Source of the DNA: Bremerella sp. TYQ1
GTDB taxonomy: Bacteria; Planctomycetota; Planctomycetia; Pirellulales; Pirellulaceae
DNA: 64,000 nt
Assembly (NCBI RefSeq): GCF_020150455.1
Contig: NZ_CP083740.1
Coordinates: forward strand, 3,782,001 to 3,846,000
Direction of reading: 5' to 3'
In this document: piece after piece, positions 27,093-35,750 of the stretch
Position numbering within the stretch: the stretch's first letter is position 1
Layout: every line of letters begins with the position of its first letter
Position numbers and translations under genes: made by a program
The notes under the pieces: generated by a model
Told to the model about the DNA's origin: nothing
The model's database searches: none
What the model saw: only the letters and a program-made list of their open reading frames with translations

Positions 27093-27884
27093 ATGAAACC
27101 TGAACGCATTGAAATGTTTGGCATCGAGATTGACGCCCTGCGGATGAGCGGCGCCGTTGATCGCTTGATGACATGGCTGCATGCCGAGTCGAGTTCGACA
27201 TGTAAGTTTGTCGTTACGCCCAATGTCGATCATACGGTGATCCTCCAAACGAGTGCTCCCCTGCGGGAAGCTTACGAAGATGCCAACCTGGTTTTGGCCG
27301 ATGGCTGGCCGGTGGTGTTGGCTTCACGGCTGTTCGGTAAATCGCTTCCTGAACGCGTTACCGGTAGCGACTTAATCCCGGCGTTGTTCAATGCGGCCAG
27401 CGGTGCTGCTCCGCTGAAAGTGTTTCTGCTGGGAGCTGCCCCTGGCGTTGCCCAGCGTGCGGCGGTGAACGTGCATCGGCAATTCCCCAATGTGCAGATC
27501 GTGGGAACCTATAGCCCGCCGCTTGGCTTCGAGAACGACGCTACCGAAAATCAAAAGATCATGGAACGGATTGCCGACGCCGAGCCACAGCTGCTTGTGA
27601 TCGGCCTCGGGGCCCCCAAGCAAGAGCTGTGGATCCATCAACATCGGCATGAAGTGGCTGCCAAAGTGGCTGTCTGTGCCGGGGCAACGATCGACTTCCT
27701 GGCTGGCGAAAAAAGTCGTGCTCCAAAGTGGATGCAGCGTACCGGGTTGGAATGGGCCTACCGAATTGGCACCGATCCCAAACGGCTGGCCAAGCGTTAC
27801 GCGAAGGATGCTGTCGTGTTTCCACGCATCTTGTGGAACGAATGGACCAAGCCTGGTCTGCGTCGCCCCGACTTTTCCAAATAG
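27093..27884 (+). CDS. WecG/TagA/CpsF family glycosyltransferase (GT26)
   Basis: 263 residues. Family motifs are present: VVTPNVDHTVILQ near the start, LADGWPVVLASRL with the catalytic-region Asp, GSDLIPALF, and near the C-terminus GLGAPKQELWIHQHR and RAPKWMQRTGLEWAYR. GT26 enzymes transfer a sugar such as ManNAc or ManNAcA to a lipid-linked acceptor at the membrane. It is the third gene of the + strand polysaccharide operon. Caulobacter HfsJ, a holdfast transferase, is of the same family. Confidence 0.92.
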   Translation: MKPERIEMFGIEIDALRMSGAVDRLMTWLHAESSSTCKFVVTPNVDHTVILQTSAPLREAYEDANLVLADGWPVVLASRLFGKSLPERVTGSDLIPALFNAASGAAPLKVFLLGAAPGVAQRAAVNVHRQFPNVQIVGTYSPPLGFENDATENQKIMERIADAEPQLLVIGLGAPKQELWIHQHRHEVAAKVAVCAGATIDFLAGEKSRAPKWMQRTGLEWAYRIGTDPKRLAKRYAKDAVVFPRILWNEWTKPGLRRPDFSK

Positions 27885-27972
27885 CACGTCCCCTCTATAG
27901 TTGCGGCAGGGAAGTCGTTTCGTCGTCGCGTACCACCCCACGTGGTAGGCCGATTCAAGAGGAAGGTTTTAC

Positions 27973-29205
27973 GTGCGTCGCGCACTTGTTCTCGTTGTCG
28001 ATGGCTGGGGAGCCGGGTTTCTCGGTTGCTATGGAAATTCGTGGCTCGATACGCCGGCGCTCGATCATTGGGCGTGTCAGTCGGTGCTGTTCGAGCAATG
28101 CGTGTCGGAATGCCCCGATCCGTTGACCCTGTATCCGCACCTGTTTGGCGGTTCGCATCCCGTGGGTGCCATCCAGCCGGGCGGATTGATGAGTGCGCTT
28201 GCCGACGCCGAAATCCCTGTCCATTTGCTTTCGGACGATCCGCGTCTGGCCGAACTTCGCGACACGACTCCTTTGGCTTCGGTCGAGACGTTTCCCGAAG
28301 TTGCGGAAGTAGCGGCAAGCTCGCCGGAAGAAACAACCCTGGCTCGTTTCGCGAGCGTGCTTTTGGATTGGCTGGAAGAGCCTGCCCGGGAAGAAGTGAT
28401 CTGGGCTCATGCCCGCGGCATGCTAGGCCCCTGGGATGCCCCCTACAGTTTTCGGCAAGATCTAGCCGACGAAGAAGATCCCGCCCCGCCGGAGATCGTT
28501 CAGCCTCCGTTTGAACGAGAAAATCGAGAATTCGATTCCGATCATATCCTGGGAATCACTCAGGCGTATGCCGGCCAGGTAACGGTTCTCGATATGCTGC
28601 TCGGCGAACTATTAGCCACCATCGAAGAGCTTCCCGAAGAGGAACAACCGCTGGTCGTGCTGACATCCACCGGAGGCTACCCCCTGGGGCTCCATGGACA
28701 GATTGGCCGCGACGACGAATCGACCGTCCGGCTTTACAGCGACACGCTGCATGTCCCGCTGATGATTCGCCAGCCCGGCGCCAAAGAGGGACTCACACGC
28801 TGCCAAGGGATCGCACGGCTTGGCGATATTTTACCGACCATCGTCGAAACGTTCGGCCTACAGAACGCGTCAGAGGAAGGCTTGAATCTGCTGACTGTTC
28901 GGTTAGGAGAATCACGCGAGTTTGTACTCTCCGGGTTCGCCGATCAGCGTTGTTTTCGATCGAAACACTGGAGCTTGCGATATCATCTTCCCGACTTGGA
29001 AACGCCGCTGGAAGAGATCGACACGTTTCAAATCGCGACAGAGTTGTTCGTCAAACCAGACGATCGCTGGGAAGTCAACAATGTGGCCGATCGCTGTAAG
29101 AACATCGCCGAGGTCGGTCTGAACACGGCTTTGGCGATCGAGAAAGCGTATCGCGATGGCTCGCCGCTGCCGGAGATCCCCGACGAATTGAAAGAGGCGG
29201 TGTAG
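27973..29205 (+). CDS. Sulfatase-fold protein lacking catalytic residues
   Basis: 410 residues. GTG 27973 is the start, since GAGGAAGG lies 7 bases upstream and no ATG suits. The opening LVLVVDGWGAGFLGCYGNSW mimics the sulfatase start, but the usual Asp-Asp pair is a single Asp. The position of the C/S-x-P-S-R formylglycine motif reads CPDPLTLYP, with no S-R. The later metal site, normally D-H or D-N, reads VLTSTGGYPLGLHG. It is therefore probably not a sulfatase. No signal peptide is seen, so it may be cytoplasmic. It follows the polysaccharide operon by 88 bases and may act as a binding or regulatory protein. Confidence 0.8.
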   Translation: MRRALVLVVDGWGAGFLGCYGNSWLDTPALDHWACQSVLFEQCVSECPDPLTLYPHLFGGSHPVGAIQPGGLMSALADAEIPVHLLSDDPRLAELRDTTPLASVETFPEVAEVAASSPEETTLARFASVLLDWLEEPAREEVIWAHARGMLGPWDAPYSFRQDLADEEDPAPPEIVQPPFERENREFDSDHILGITQAYAGQVTVLDMLLGELLATIEELPEEEQPLVVLTSTGGYPLGLHGQIGRDDESTVRLYSDTLHVPLMIRQPGAKEGLTRCQGIARLGDILPTIVETFGLQNASEEGLNLLTVRLGESREFVLSGFADQRCFRSKHWSLRYHLPDLETPLEEIDTFQIATELFVKPDDRWEVNNVADRCKNIAEVGLNTALAIEKAYRDGSPLPEIPDELKEAV

Positions 29206-29209
29206 TCGT

Positions 29210-32200
29210 CTACTGGAAGCGAGGCAACCGCGGCGTGTAACTGCGGAACGTTTCGAGCCAGGTCTTCGGAGCCGGTTCTTCCTTGGCAGCTTTCTTTTGT
29301 GCCAGGTTCGCCGCACGCGTTTGCTCGAGCTTCTCAGCCAATGCTGGAGCAATCGGTACATGCTCTTCCAGGAACTTCACCCAATAGCTGTTCAGCAAGC
29401 GATGGCAATCTCCTACGTCAGCTTGCTGGTATTTGGCATATGCCAGCGTTACGAGCTTGTTGAGTTGAGCGATTTCATTATCGCGGAACGCCACGTCGTA
29501 AACTTCGATCCGATCGACAAGTACGTTGCCGTCTCCCATCATATCGAAGCCAACTTTCGCGTAGTCGAGCTCCGGCGGCAAGTCGAGCACAGGATAAGCG
29601 AACTCGCTCCATTCGGCTTGCAATGGAAACGGAGTGCCCGAGCCGACAGAGACTGGGCGATAAACGTTTTGCCCGCCAATGTAACCATCGAGCACAATTC
29701 GCAGGTTCGGCTGAATGGCCCGATTGTCGTTCATCAGATGCATCTTCAGCAGCATCCGACGACTCTTGGGAATCTCGATCTCTTCGCTGCGAGCCCAAAC
29801 CACCGGGCCGTTACTTTGAAGTCGAAGTGACTGAAGACCTTCGTAGACTTTTACTTTTTCCAAACCGATGGCAGTTTCGGCCTGGCTACTGGTTGTCCAT
29901 CCGGGGATCTCTCCGCCGTTGGAAGGCTGCTCGAAGTTTCCGTTGGCCAGGATCGCCACCGGTGGCATCGAACGAATGCTTCGTAGCCGCAATGCCAACG
30001 CATCCAACTCGTCACGCATCGTTCGCATGACGCCGGTTGGCAAGTAAACCTTGGCACCGGTGATTGCCACGTCGTAAACGTTTACCTTGCAGGCAATCAA
30101 GCCGTAGGCAGGAATCGAGATACTCCACTGCCCTTCCCCTTTCGGTTGCGGGCCGCGTGAAATCTGACTGGAAGCCAACGGTGTGATCGTCCCATCGCTC
30201 GGCAATTGAGCCGTCAGCGTGGCGTTTAAATCCCACGGCGTAGGGTTCACGAAGTAAAGCGTTGTTTCCGATCCAGTCGTCAGCTTACGTATTACGAGGG
30301 GCTGCGATTGCGGCACATTCAAGCGGTGATAATTACCACGCGGCAACATCTTGTAGACGGTCAGGAATTCGTGCAGGGCTTCGTCCTGCCCCATCGGCAC
30401 CATCCAGCCACCGTAGAAGATGCTGAGATCATCTTCTAAAGCGAGGTGTTCGACGAGCGGCTTTCGGACTTCCGCGCCGCTGCCGGCAAACTGCGAGGCG
30501 ATCCAAGTAAAGTTGCCGTCGCGCCCAAACGGCTTGGCCTGATCGAACCCGGCCACATGCATTGTGTCGGGCACATGAAAGTGAAGCACTCCACGATTGT
30601 CTTCGTCGGAGTATGAAACCTCTTCTTCCCGAGCGGCTTGATAGTGGGCATACCACTGAGCCCGCTTTTCGTTTCCTTGGGGACGAACGAAGTTGGTTTC
30701 CAGCAACGCAATGTTCGGATGAGCTTTGTACCGCCGAGCATCGATCCCCAGTTCCAACAAAACGTCGGTCGTCGTCACCGTGCGAGGCAGCTCAGGAGTC
30801 AGGCGAGTTTTCGCATGCGGCCCATGAAAACAGCCGGAGGTATTCAGGTACAGCACCGCATTGGAATTCGCACTGCGGAGGATCGTCGCCAATCGGGAAT
30901 GAAGCTGGAACATTCGCTCGCCGCGCCATTGCAGCCAGGCTTCTTTCTGCTGGGTGTATACCCATTCAGCACGCACTTTGACATCGGGCGGCAAGTTCGC
31001 GAAGATCTGCTGCTGAACGGCCGGCAATGTCTGAGCGAACAATAGCAGCGTGTTCTCGTCCATGCCCCACTGCGGGCCAGGCAACAACGCATAGCCATCG
31101 CTGTCGAGATTTAACGAAATACCTGCGAACGATGGATGATGGCCGTAACGCGAGATGAAGTCGAGCACCAAGTCGCTGATGGACTGCTGCACGTCTTCGT
31201 TCAATGGATTGTAATAGGCACCTTCGCCAACCGTGTTCCCAAGCTGGTCCATCGCCGGTTGGCCAAGCAGATTCAGCGGAGCGGCATAGTTCGGATTTGC
31301 GGAACGAATGCGGGCCTCTTCCAATCGCGCCAGTGGAGCATTGAGTTCCATCGAAGGAATCAATCGTAAATTAGCACGATCGAACTGCCGGAACAGCAGC
31401 TCGGCAACATCTTTCTTAAAAGGATCGCGGCCGTCATCGAAGAACAAGCCTTTATCGAACTTCGGCGTCGAACGAAAATGGGGACTAGGGTACAGAGCCC
31501 CGCCCTCGCTCATCACGCTGATGCATGCCGCATTGAAACCAACACGCTTCATGTGCTCGACAACGCGGTTACTTCCTTCCAGGAACGTCACCCAATCTTC
31601 CAGCGAGCGATTGGATGCAACGTTCAAATCCTCCGGTGAACCAAAGCCCTTGGCAAACAGAGGCTTATCCCAGAATGCAATCGCCAAACGATCGTCGTCG
31701 CGGGGACGAGTCGCCGGTGATTCTTCCTCTTCCGCTCCTGGCATCTTCGGGCGACCAGCCAACACGCTAATACGACCGAAGGTGGATGGATTGGTTTCAT
31801 CTCGGCATGTCAGAAGCAACATCGGGGTGTTGGTTCGGGGCCAGAAGACAAGTCGGTGCTTCGCTTCACCGGGTTTGACGCCCGGCTGCGGGGGCGAGAC
31901 TTCCACGCCGGAATCGATACCAATCGGCGTGATCATGCCGGCCGCGTCTGGCTCGACAATACTGACCCCCATGCTCTGTGGCAGATCGGTCGGATATTCC
32001 ACTTCGACAACCAGCGGAGCCCCGATTGCCTCGATCGGCAAGGGGTAAGCATGCCAACCGCCCGGCTGTAGCTGCTGCCATTTGCGGTCGTTGTGTTCGA
32101 TCGTCTTGGTTTGACTGTTGTGCAGCTCGGACGTTTTCGACTTCATCCAAGGATTGTAAGACGCCAGCTTGGAAAGCTTCGGCCACCAGTCGGCGGCGGT

Positions 32201-33139
32201 CGGATCGAACGACGCCAGCGAGCGAGGCTCTTCCTGACTCGGAGCGTACTGCAGCTGCGGATCGATGACGACAAATTGCAGAACCCGCTGATGGGTCGGT
32301 TTCGAGGCAAACACCAGGCTCGAAAGACGCTGCTCGGTCATGGTGATAACCAACTCGTAGACGCCTTCCTCGGCGGGCATCTCCACTTCGATCGCTTCCC
32401 CGAGCGCGAGATTGCCGTTGCCATCGACCGTGGCGGTCAATTTCTTTTCCCAGATACTCCGACCGGTACGAGCCGGACGAACGCGGACCCAGGTTTCGAC
32501 CGTTGTGTTGGGGGGAAATTGCGTCTGATACCCGGTAATGGTCGTTCGCAACGATTCTTCCGGCGAAAAGACGAGGTGATCCCGATTGAGTTCGGTCCGA
32601 ATGACATCAGTCGGAGCCCGCTGAATGAGAATTCGCGAGCCTTGTTCGTCGAGCGCGGCCTGATAGGGCTGCTGCATCAACGTCGCTATCGGAATCGAGA
32701 TTGTCTTCGCTTTCTCGGTGGGGTTGCCACTGAGATGAATGGTCAACTGGGCGGCGGCTGGCGCATCGACTTGAATGTCGAAGCCATCGTAAATCCGCGG
32801 AGTGAGATGATTGATCTCGACACGCCCTTGAGCAGGCAGGACCGCGCGGGCTTCATCCGCTTCCATTCCCAGCAAATTAAGCAGCTGAATTTTGCCGGCG
32901 TTCAACGAGATGGTTCCGCGCCAACGCTTTTCGACCGATCCTCCCCAAGCGACTCGCAGCGTACTGCGGATTGTTTGGGTTGGGGTGTCTGTCTGGGCGT
33001 TGCTGATCGCAGGCAGAAGCAGCACAAGCGTCAGCGCACATAGCGAGACACACCGCACTGCGAACTTCCTTTTCGCGGTTCGGAGCAGTCTGTTAATGCG
33101 CTGTCGGCCGGGACTTCCCTGTACCAGTCGTGCCAGCAT
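29210..33139 (-). CDS. Large secreted protein, TIM-barrel glycosidase-like with CBM-like end
   Basis: 1309 residues from ATG 33139, chosen because a signal peptide then starts near the N-terminus (basic stretch, hydrophobic core CALTLVLLLPAI, cleavage after SNA). Residues ~50-350 look like beta-sandwich domains. The centre (about 550-850) alternates helices and strands like a TIM barrel, with FDRANLRLIPSMELNAPLAR and FISRYGHHPSFAGISLNLDS, as in family-10-like secreted glycosidases. Near 1130-1280 a jelly-roll carbohydrate-binding-like module begins NGNFEQPSNGGEIPGW. A basic Ala/Lys-rich tail ends it. I cannot name a substrate. Its 5' region contains the palindromic structure at 33281-33393. 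Confidence 0.6.
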   Translation of the reverse strand: MLARLVQGSPGRQRINRLLRTAKRKFAVRCVSLCALTLVLLLPAISNAQTDTPTQTIRSTLRVAWGGSVEKRWRGTISLNAGKIQLLNLLGMEADEARAVLPAQGRVEINHLTPRIYDGFDIQVDAPAAAQLTIHLSGNPTEKAKTISIPIATLMQQPYQAALDEQGSRILIQRAPTDVIRTELNRDHLVFSPEESLRTTITGYQTQFPPNTTVETWVRVRPARTGRSIWEKKLTATVDGNGNLALGEAIEVEMPAEEGVYELVITMTEQRLSSLVFASKPTHQRVLQFVVIDPQLQYAPSQEEPRSLASFDPTAADWWPKLSKLASYNPWMKSKTSELHNSQTKTIEHNDRKWQQLQPGGWHAYPLPIEAIGAPLVVEVEYPTDLPQSMGVSIVEPDAAGMITPIGIDSGVEVSPPQPGVKPGEAKHRLVFWPRTNTPMLLLTCRDETNPSTFGRISVLAGRPKMPGAEEEESPATRPRDDDRLAIAFWDKPLFAKGFGSPEDLNVASNRSLEDWVTFLEGSNRVVEHMKRVGFNAACISVMSEGGALYPSPHFRSTPKFDKGLFFDDGRDPFKKDVAELLFRQFDRANLRLIPSMELNAPLARLEEARIRSANPNYAAPLNLLGQPAMDQLGNTVGEGAYYNPLNEDVQQSISDLVLDFISRYGHHPSFAGISLNLDSDGYALLPGPQWGMDENTLLLFAQTLPAVQQQIFANLPPDVKVRAEWVYTQQKEAWLQWRGERMFQLHSRLATILRSANSNAVLYLNTSGCFHGPHAKTRLTPELPRTVTTTDVLLELGIDARRYKAHPNIALLETNFVRPQGNEKRAQWYAHYQAAREEEVSYSDEDNRGVLHFHVPDTMHVAGFDQAKPFGRDGNFTWIASQFAGSGAEVRKPLVEHLALEDDLSIFYGGWMVPMGQDEALHEFLTVYKMLPRGNYHRLNVPQSQPLVIRKLTTGSETTLYFVNPTPWDLNATLTAQLPSDGTITPLASSQISRGPQPKGEGQWSISIPAYGLIACKVNVYDVAITGAKVYLPTGVMRTMRDELDALALRLRSIRSMPPVAILANGNFEQPSNGGEIPGWTTSSQAETAIGLEKVKVYEGLQSLRLQSNGPVVWARSEEIEIPKSRRMLLKMHLMNDNRAIQPNLRIVLDGYIGGQNVYRPVSVGSGTPFPLQAEWSEFAYPVLDLPPELDYAKVGFDMMGDGNVLVDRIEVYDVAFRDNEIAQLNKLVTLAYAKYQQADVGDCHRLLNSYWVKFLEEHVPIAPALAEKLEQTRAANLAQKKAAKEEPAPKTWLETFRSYTPRLPRFQ

Positions 33140-33500
33140 GAGGCTGCGTTTCTCAGAGGAACGGAATAACGTGCCCTGATTGGACAATGGCCGCGGATTA
33201 TAGACAGAGAACGGAAACCACTGCCAGAGCGAAAATAGGGGCAGAGTGCTTGCAATCAGCCTGATTGCCGTAGAACGTCGGCGAGAGCGCCGGGTGGTTG
33301 AGAAATAGGGTAAAGGAGAGAAACTCTCCAATACCCAGTTCTGGAGAATTCTCGTGCGTTACTTCTCAACCACCCGTGATCCGCGCTTCTCGCTATGGCG
33401 ACCGCCGAGAACAGGATACTCGGCGGGATCGCCCGGGAGGGTGACTTGGAGGGCGTCTGGCTTACCACCGGCGGCGGCTAGTGATAAGTTCAGACGCTGT
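33140..33500. other. Noncoding region with a palindromic element
   Basis: 361 bases between two minus-strand genes. An open frame continues upstream of 33139 to 33331, but its codons (Arg/Ser-rich, then Trp/Phe/Pro) do not look coding and the signal peptide favours the later start. The stretch contains the element at 33281-33393 and presumably the promoter of the large secreted protein. Confidence 0.5.
33281..33393. repeat. Long interrupted palindrome with inner hairpins
   Basis: A perfect 14-bp stem, CGGGTGGTTGAGAA (33291-33304) with TTCTCAACCACCCG (33363-33376), extends outward through GCGC (33287-33290/33383-33386) and GCGAGA/TCTCGC (33281-33286/33388-33393). Inside lies a hairpin GGGTA-AA-GGAGAG-AAA-CTCTCC-AA-TACCC (33308-33336) and the palindrome GAGAATTCTC (33344-33353). 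The total is 113 bases. The GGGTGGTT start recalls the arms of the 10336-10488 element. It could be a mobile palindromic unit, a terminator region, or both. Confidence 0.75.
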
Positions 33501-33815
33501 TTAGCTTTCGGTCGCTGCCGATTCAGGAGCAGTCGTACGTCGTCGGCGACGTTTTGGCTTGTTGGTGCTCCATTCTTTCGTCAATGTTTCGAACACTTCA
33601 GGCGATTCGTAACGGATGATGGTCTTGCCTTCCGGCATAGGACCGATCAGACCGCGGAAAACGGGCATGCCTCGCAATGCCAGATCGGTACTGCTGTCTT
33701 CCGTACCAACTTGGGAGTGCATCTTCAAAAGGGGTTCTGCCGAGTCATAGTCCTTGATACGGATCTCGCCGTTGGCGCCTCGGGTCACCACGCGGAAGGT
33801 GTCTTTCTTTGCCAT
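33501..33815 (-). CDS. Small conserved-looking basic-tailed protein
   Basis: 104 residues from ATG 33815 (MAKKDTFRVV); an upstream in-frame ATG would add 16 residues that look unlike the rest. A beta-rich body (FRVVTRGANGEIRIKDYD, LRGMPVFRGLIGP, TIIRYESPEVFETL) is followed by a strongly basic RRRRR run and a Thr/Ala/Ser tail. No signal peptide or membrane helix. I do not recognise a family; the basic tail suggests nucleic acid or ribosome contact. The gene stands alone with its own upstream region. Confidence 0.6.
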   Translation of the reverse strand: MAKKDTFRVVTRGANGEIRIKDYDSAEPLLKMHSQVGTEDSSTDLALRGMPVFRGLIGPMPEGKTIIRYESPEVFETLTKEWSTNKPKRRRRRTTAPESAATES

Positions 33816-34310
33816 GTCTTTCCGATGCCTCCTCAATTCCAATTGGCTACATTGCCTTTGCACAGGAAGGTATCGGCGAGAGTGCTAGCGAAGACAAACC
33901 TTTTTCTGGTGCGAAGTTACATCACGCTCGACAGGCACAGCACGAACAGCCGGCATATCGCGCAGTTTCGGAAGAGTAGATTTTTCCGAAGCGGTTTGAA
34001 TGGGCGATCGAGACCCGTTTTTGTGAGATTTCCCGGGTTAGTGTGTCGTAATCCAACCAAAAACCCCTAAATAAAACTACATCGCACCCCGCAACCACAC
34101 TCAGGGTTACTGTGTTTTGTTATTGTGCATTTTTAAATATGTTTATACACTGATACATAACGGCGATCATCACCCCGGCAAACACGCCTTAATGACGTTC
34201 GCCCCTTTTCCTTGTCCACGCTGAAGCAGTTTCTCTTTTCTATCTCAGGCTTCCCGTGGTCTCTTCTGGCTTCTTTTCATTTCTCATTCAAATCTCCGGA
34301 GACTGTTTTC
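33816..34310. other. AT-rich divergent control region
   Basis: 495 noncoding bases between a minus-strand gene and the DUF1559 gene. The part 34060-34160 is clearly richer in A+T than its surroundings, and TTGTGC (34123) with TATACA (34144) at 15-base spacing is a possible but weak promoter. The last 15 bases before 34311 contain CTCCGGAGACTG, the ribosome site. No gene is seen. Confidence 0.4.
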
Positions 34311-35267
34311 ATGCAAAAGAAACCTGGCTTCACGCTTGTCGAGCTTTTAGTGGTGATCGCAATTATTGGCGTCCTGATCGCGTTGCTACTGCCGGCCGTG
34401 CAACAAGCACGAGAAGCAGCTCGCCGGATGCAATGCACCAATCAGCAAAAGCAATTGGGACTAGCGATCCACAACTATCACGATACGTTCGGTAGTTTTC
34501 CGCCGGCCGCGATTTGGCTCGGATCAGGTTCCACCGCTCCCGAGAATGGACGTGATGCCAGCTGGGGGGCGACGTGGGCATTGATGATTCTGCCCTTTAT
34601 CGAACAGAACAATCTGCACGCCCAGTACAACTTCGGAGCCGTGGCTCGAAGCGGTGGTGCCTCGAGCGGCAATAATCAAGTGACTCGGGAAAAGCCGGAA
34701 GCGTTCCTTTGCCCTAGTCATCCCGAAGTAACCGGCCGCTTGACGCAAGACTTCAACGGCTTTGCCAAAGTTAACTATGCCGTCAGCCTTGGAGCGGCTC
34801 GACAGTGGCGACGTTCCGACTTCAACAATAACGCTCGTAAGGGTGCGTTCAGCTGTGTAGAGCAATATGGAGCAAGCTTCCGTGATATCACAGACGGCAC
34901 GTCGAACTCCGTGATGCTCAGCGAGATCTTCAACGTCAGCTCCGGTGGTGACGACCGTGGTGCCTGGGGCTGGAATACTGGGGCAACGTTCAATGGACGC
35001 AACGGCTCGAACATTTTGACGCCTAACGACAACCAGCAGTACGACTCGTCGCACTACTCGTTTAACTCGACGTCGCAAACCATCTATGGCATGAACAGCA
35101 ATCCCGACACGCTGGACGGATGTGTCGCTGCTCGAAGCTTCCACCCTGGCGGCGTCATCATGTGCCTGGGGGATGCAAGCTGCCAGTTCGTGTCGGAAAC
35201 GATCGACGAAACCGTTTACGTGAACGCCCTGGCCATCGCCGACGGCAACCCCACTCAGCTGCCATAA
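34311..35267 (+). CDS. DUF1559 protein with prepilin-type N-terminus (copy 1)
   Basis: 318 residues from ATG 34311, which puts the type IV prepilin leader at the very N-terminus: [16 protein letters not shown], with cleavage expected after Gly and methylation of Phe. A membrane helix and [12 protein letters not shown] follow. The body is the DUF1559 domain typical of planctomycetes, probably a pseudopilin-like surface or periplasmic protein. The C-terminal signature is H-x9-D-A here (HPGGVIMCLGDAS), not the usual D-G. A strong terminator follows at 35302. Earlier in-frame starts would bury the leader. Confidence 0.92.
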   Translation: MQKKPGFTLVELLVVIAIIGVLIALLLPAVQQAREAARRMQCTNQQKQLGLAIHNYHDTFGSFPPAAIWLGSGSTAPENGRDASWGATWALMILPFIEQNNLHAQYNFGAVARSGGASSGNNQVTREKPEAFLCPSHPEVTGRLTQDFNGFAKVNYAVSLGAARQWRRSDFNNNARKGAFSCVEQYGASFRDITDGTSNSVMLSEIFNVSSGGDDRGAWGWNTGATFNGRNGSNILTPNDNQQYDSSHYSFNSTSQTIYGMNSNPDTLDGCVAARSFHPGGVIMCLGDASCQFVSETIDETVYVNALAIADGNPTQLP

Positions 35268-35301
35268 CCAGTGCCGCTTTGGCAATACCCTTGAACCGAT
35301 A

Positions 35302-35343
35302 AAAGCCCATTTGAACTGCTCGGGCAGCAAATGGGCTTTCTTT
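35302..35343 (+). terminator. Intrinsic terminator after DUF1559 copy 1
   Basis: An 11-bp perfect stem AAAGCCCATTT (35302-35312) with AAATGGGCTTT (35329-35339), an inner GCT/AGC extension, and then CTTT on the + strand. It lies 35 bases after the stop. Confidence 0.85.
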
Positions 35344-35384
35344 GTTGGCCTATTATCTTTCCGACCAAGTACGCGGTAACGACC

Positions 35385-35750
35385 ATGACGCATTCACATA
35401 ACTTGTTTCTCGTTGTCCTTTGTCTCTCGTTGTTTGCCGGATGCATGCCTGGCCCGGCGAGCCAAGGTGGCGGCACGTCAGATGGAGAGTTTGGCCAGGC
35501 AACGAAAGACTTGGTAGAAACCTTTCTGACAAAAGCAGAGAAAGCTCCTTCCCGTGCGCAAGGGGAATTAGCATTGCTGCTTGAGTCGCTCGAAGGGAGT
35601 GCCGAACGTAGCGAAGCATTCGCCAAAGTGCGCGATGAAGCCAAGAAGCTGCAAGAGCTTCTGCAATCAAATGCCGGCAAAGAGGAAGTCAAAGCCCAAA
35701 TGACCTCGCTCCGCTCTGCTGCCGGCGAATTGCCAACGACATCTAGTTAA
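35385..35750 (+). CDS. Small lipoprotein, helical
   Basis: 121 residues from ATG 35385. A lipoprotein signal peptide ends in LFAGC, so Cys is the likely lipidated residue. The mature part starts with a Gly/Ser linker and continues as a charged helix (residues ~40-115, Glu/Lys/Ala/Leu-rich). I do not recognise the family. It comes after the DUF1559 terminator, so it has its own promoter or depends on read-through. Its stop overlaps that of the convergent gene in TTAA. Confidence 0.65.
   Translation: MTHSHNLFLVVLCLSLFAGCMPGPASQGGGTSDGEFGQATKDLVETFLTKAEKAPSRAQGELALLLESLEGSAERSEAFAKVRDEAKKLQELLQSNAGKEEVKAQMTSLRSAAGELPTTSS

Noticed and set aside
18956..29205. An exosortase (PEP-CTERM) polysaccharide cluster
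   Set aside because: FemAB-like and deacetylase genes fit, but there is no exosortase, no PEP-CTERM protein and no XrtA-linked kinase in the window.
32093..33043. A 316-codon open frame opposite the large secreted protein
   Set aside because: Antisense to a frame with a signal peptide and domain-like pattern; Arg/Gln-rich product typical of shadow frames.
33140..33331. An extended N-terminus for the large secreted protein
   Set aside because: It would place 64 extra residues before a clear signal peptide starting near 33139.
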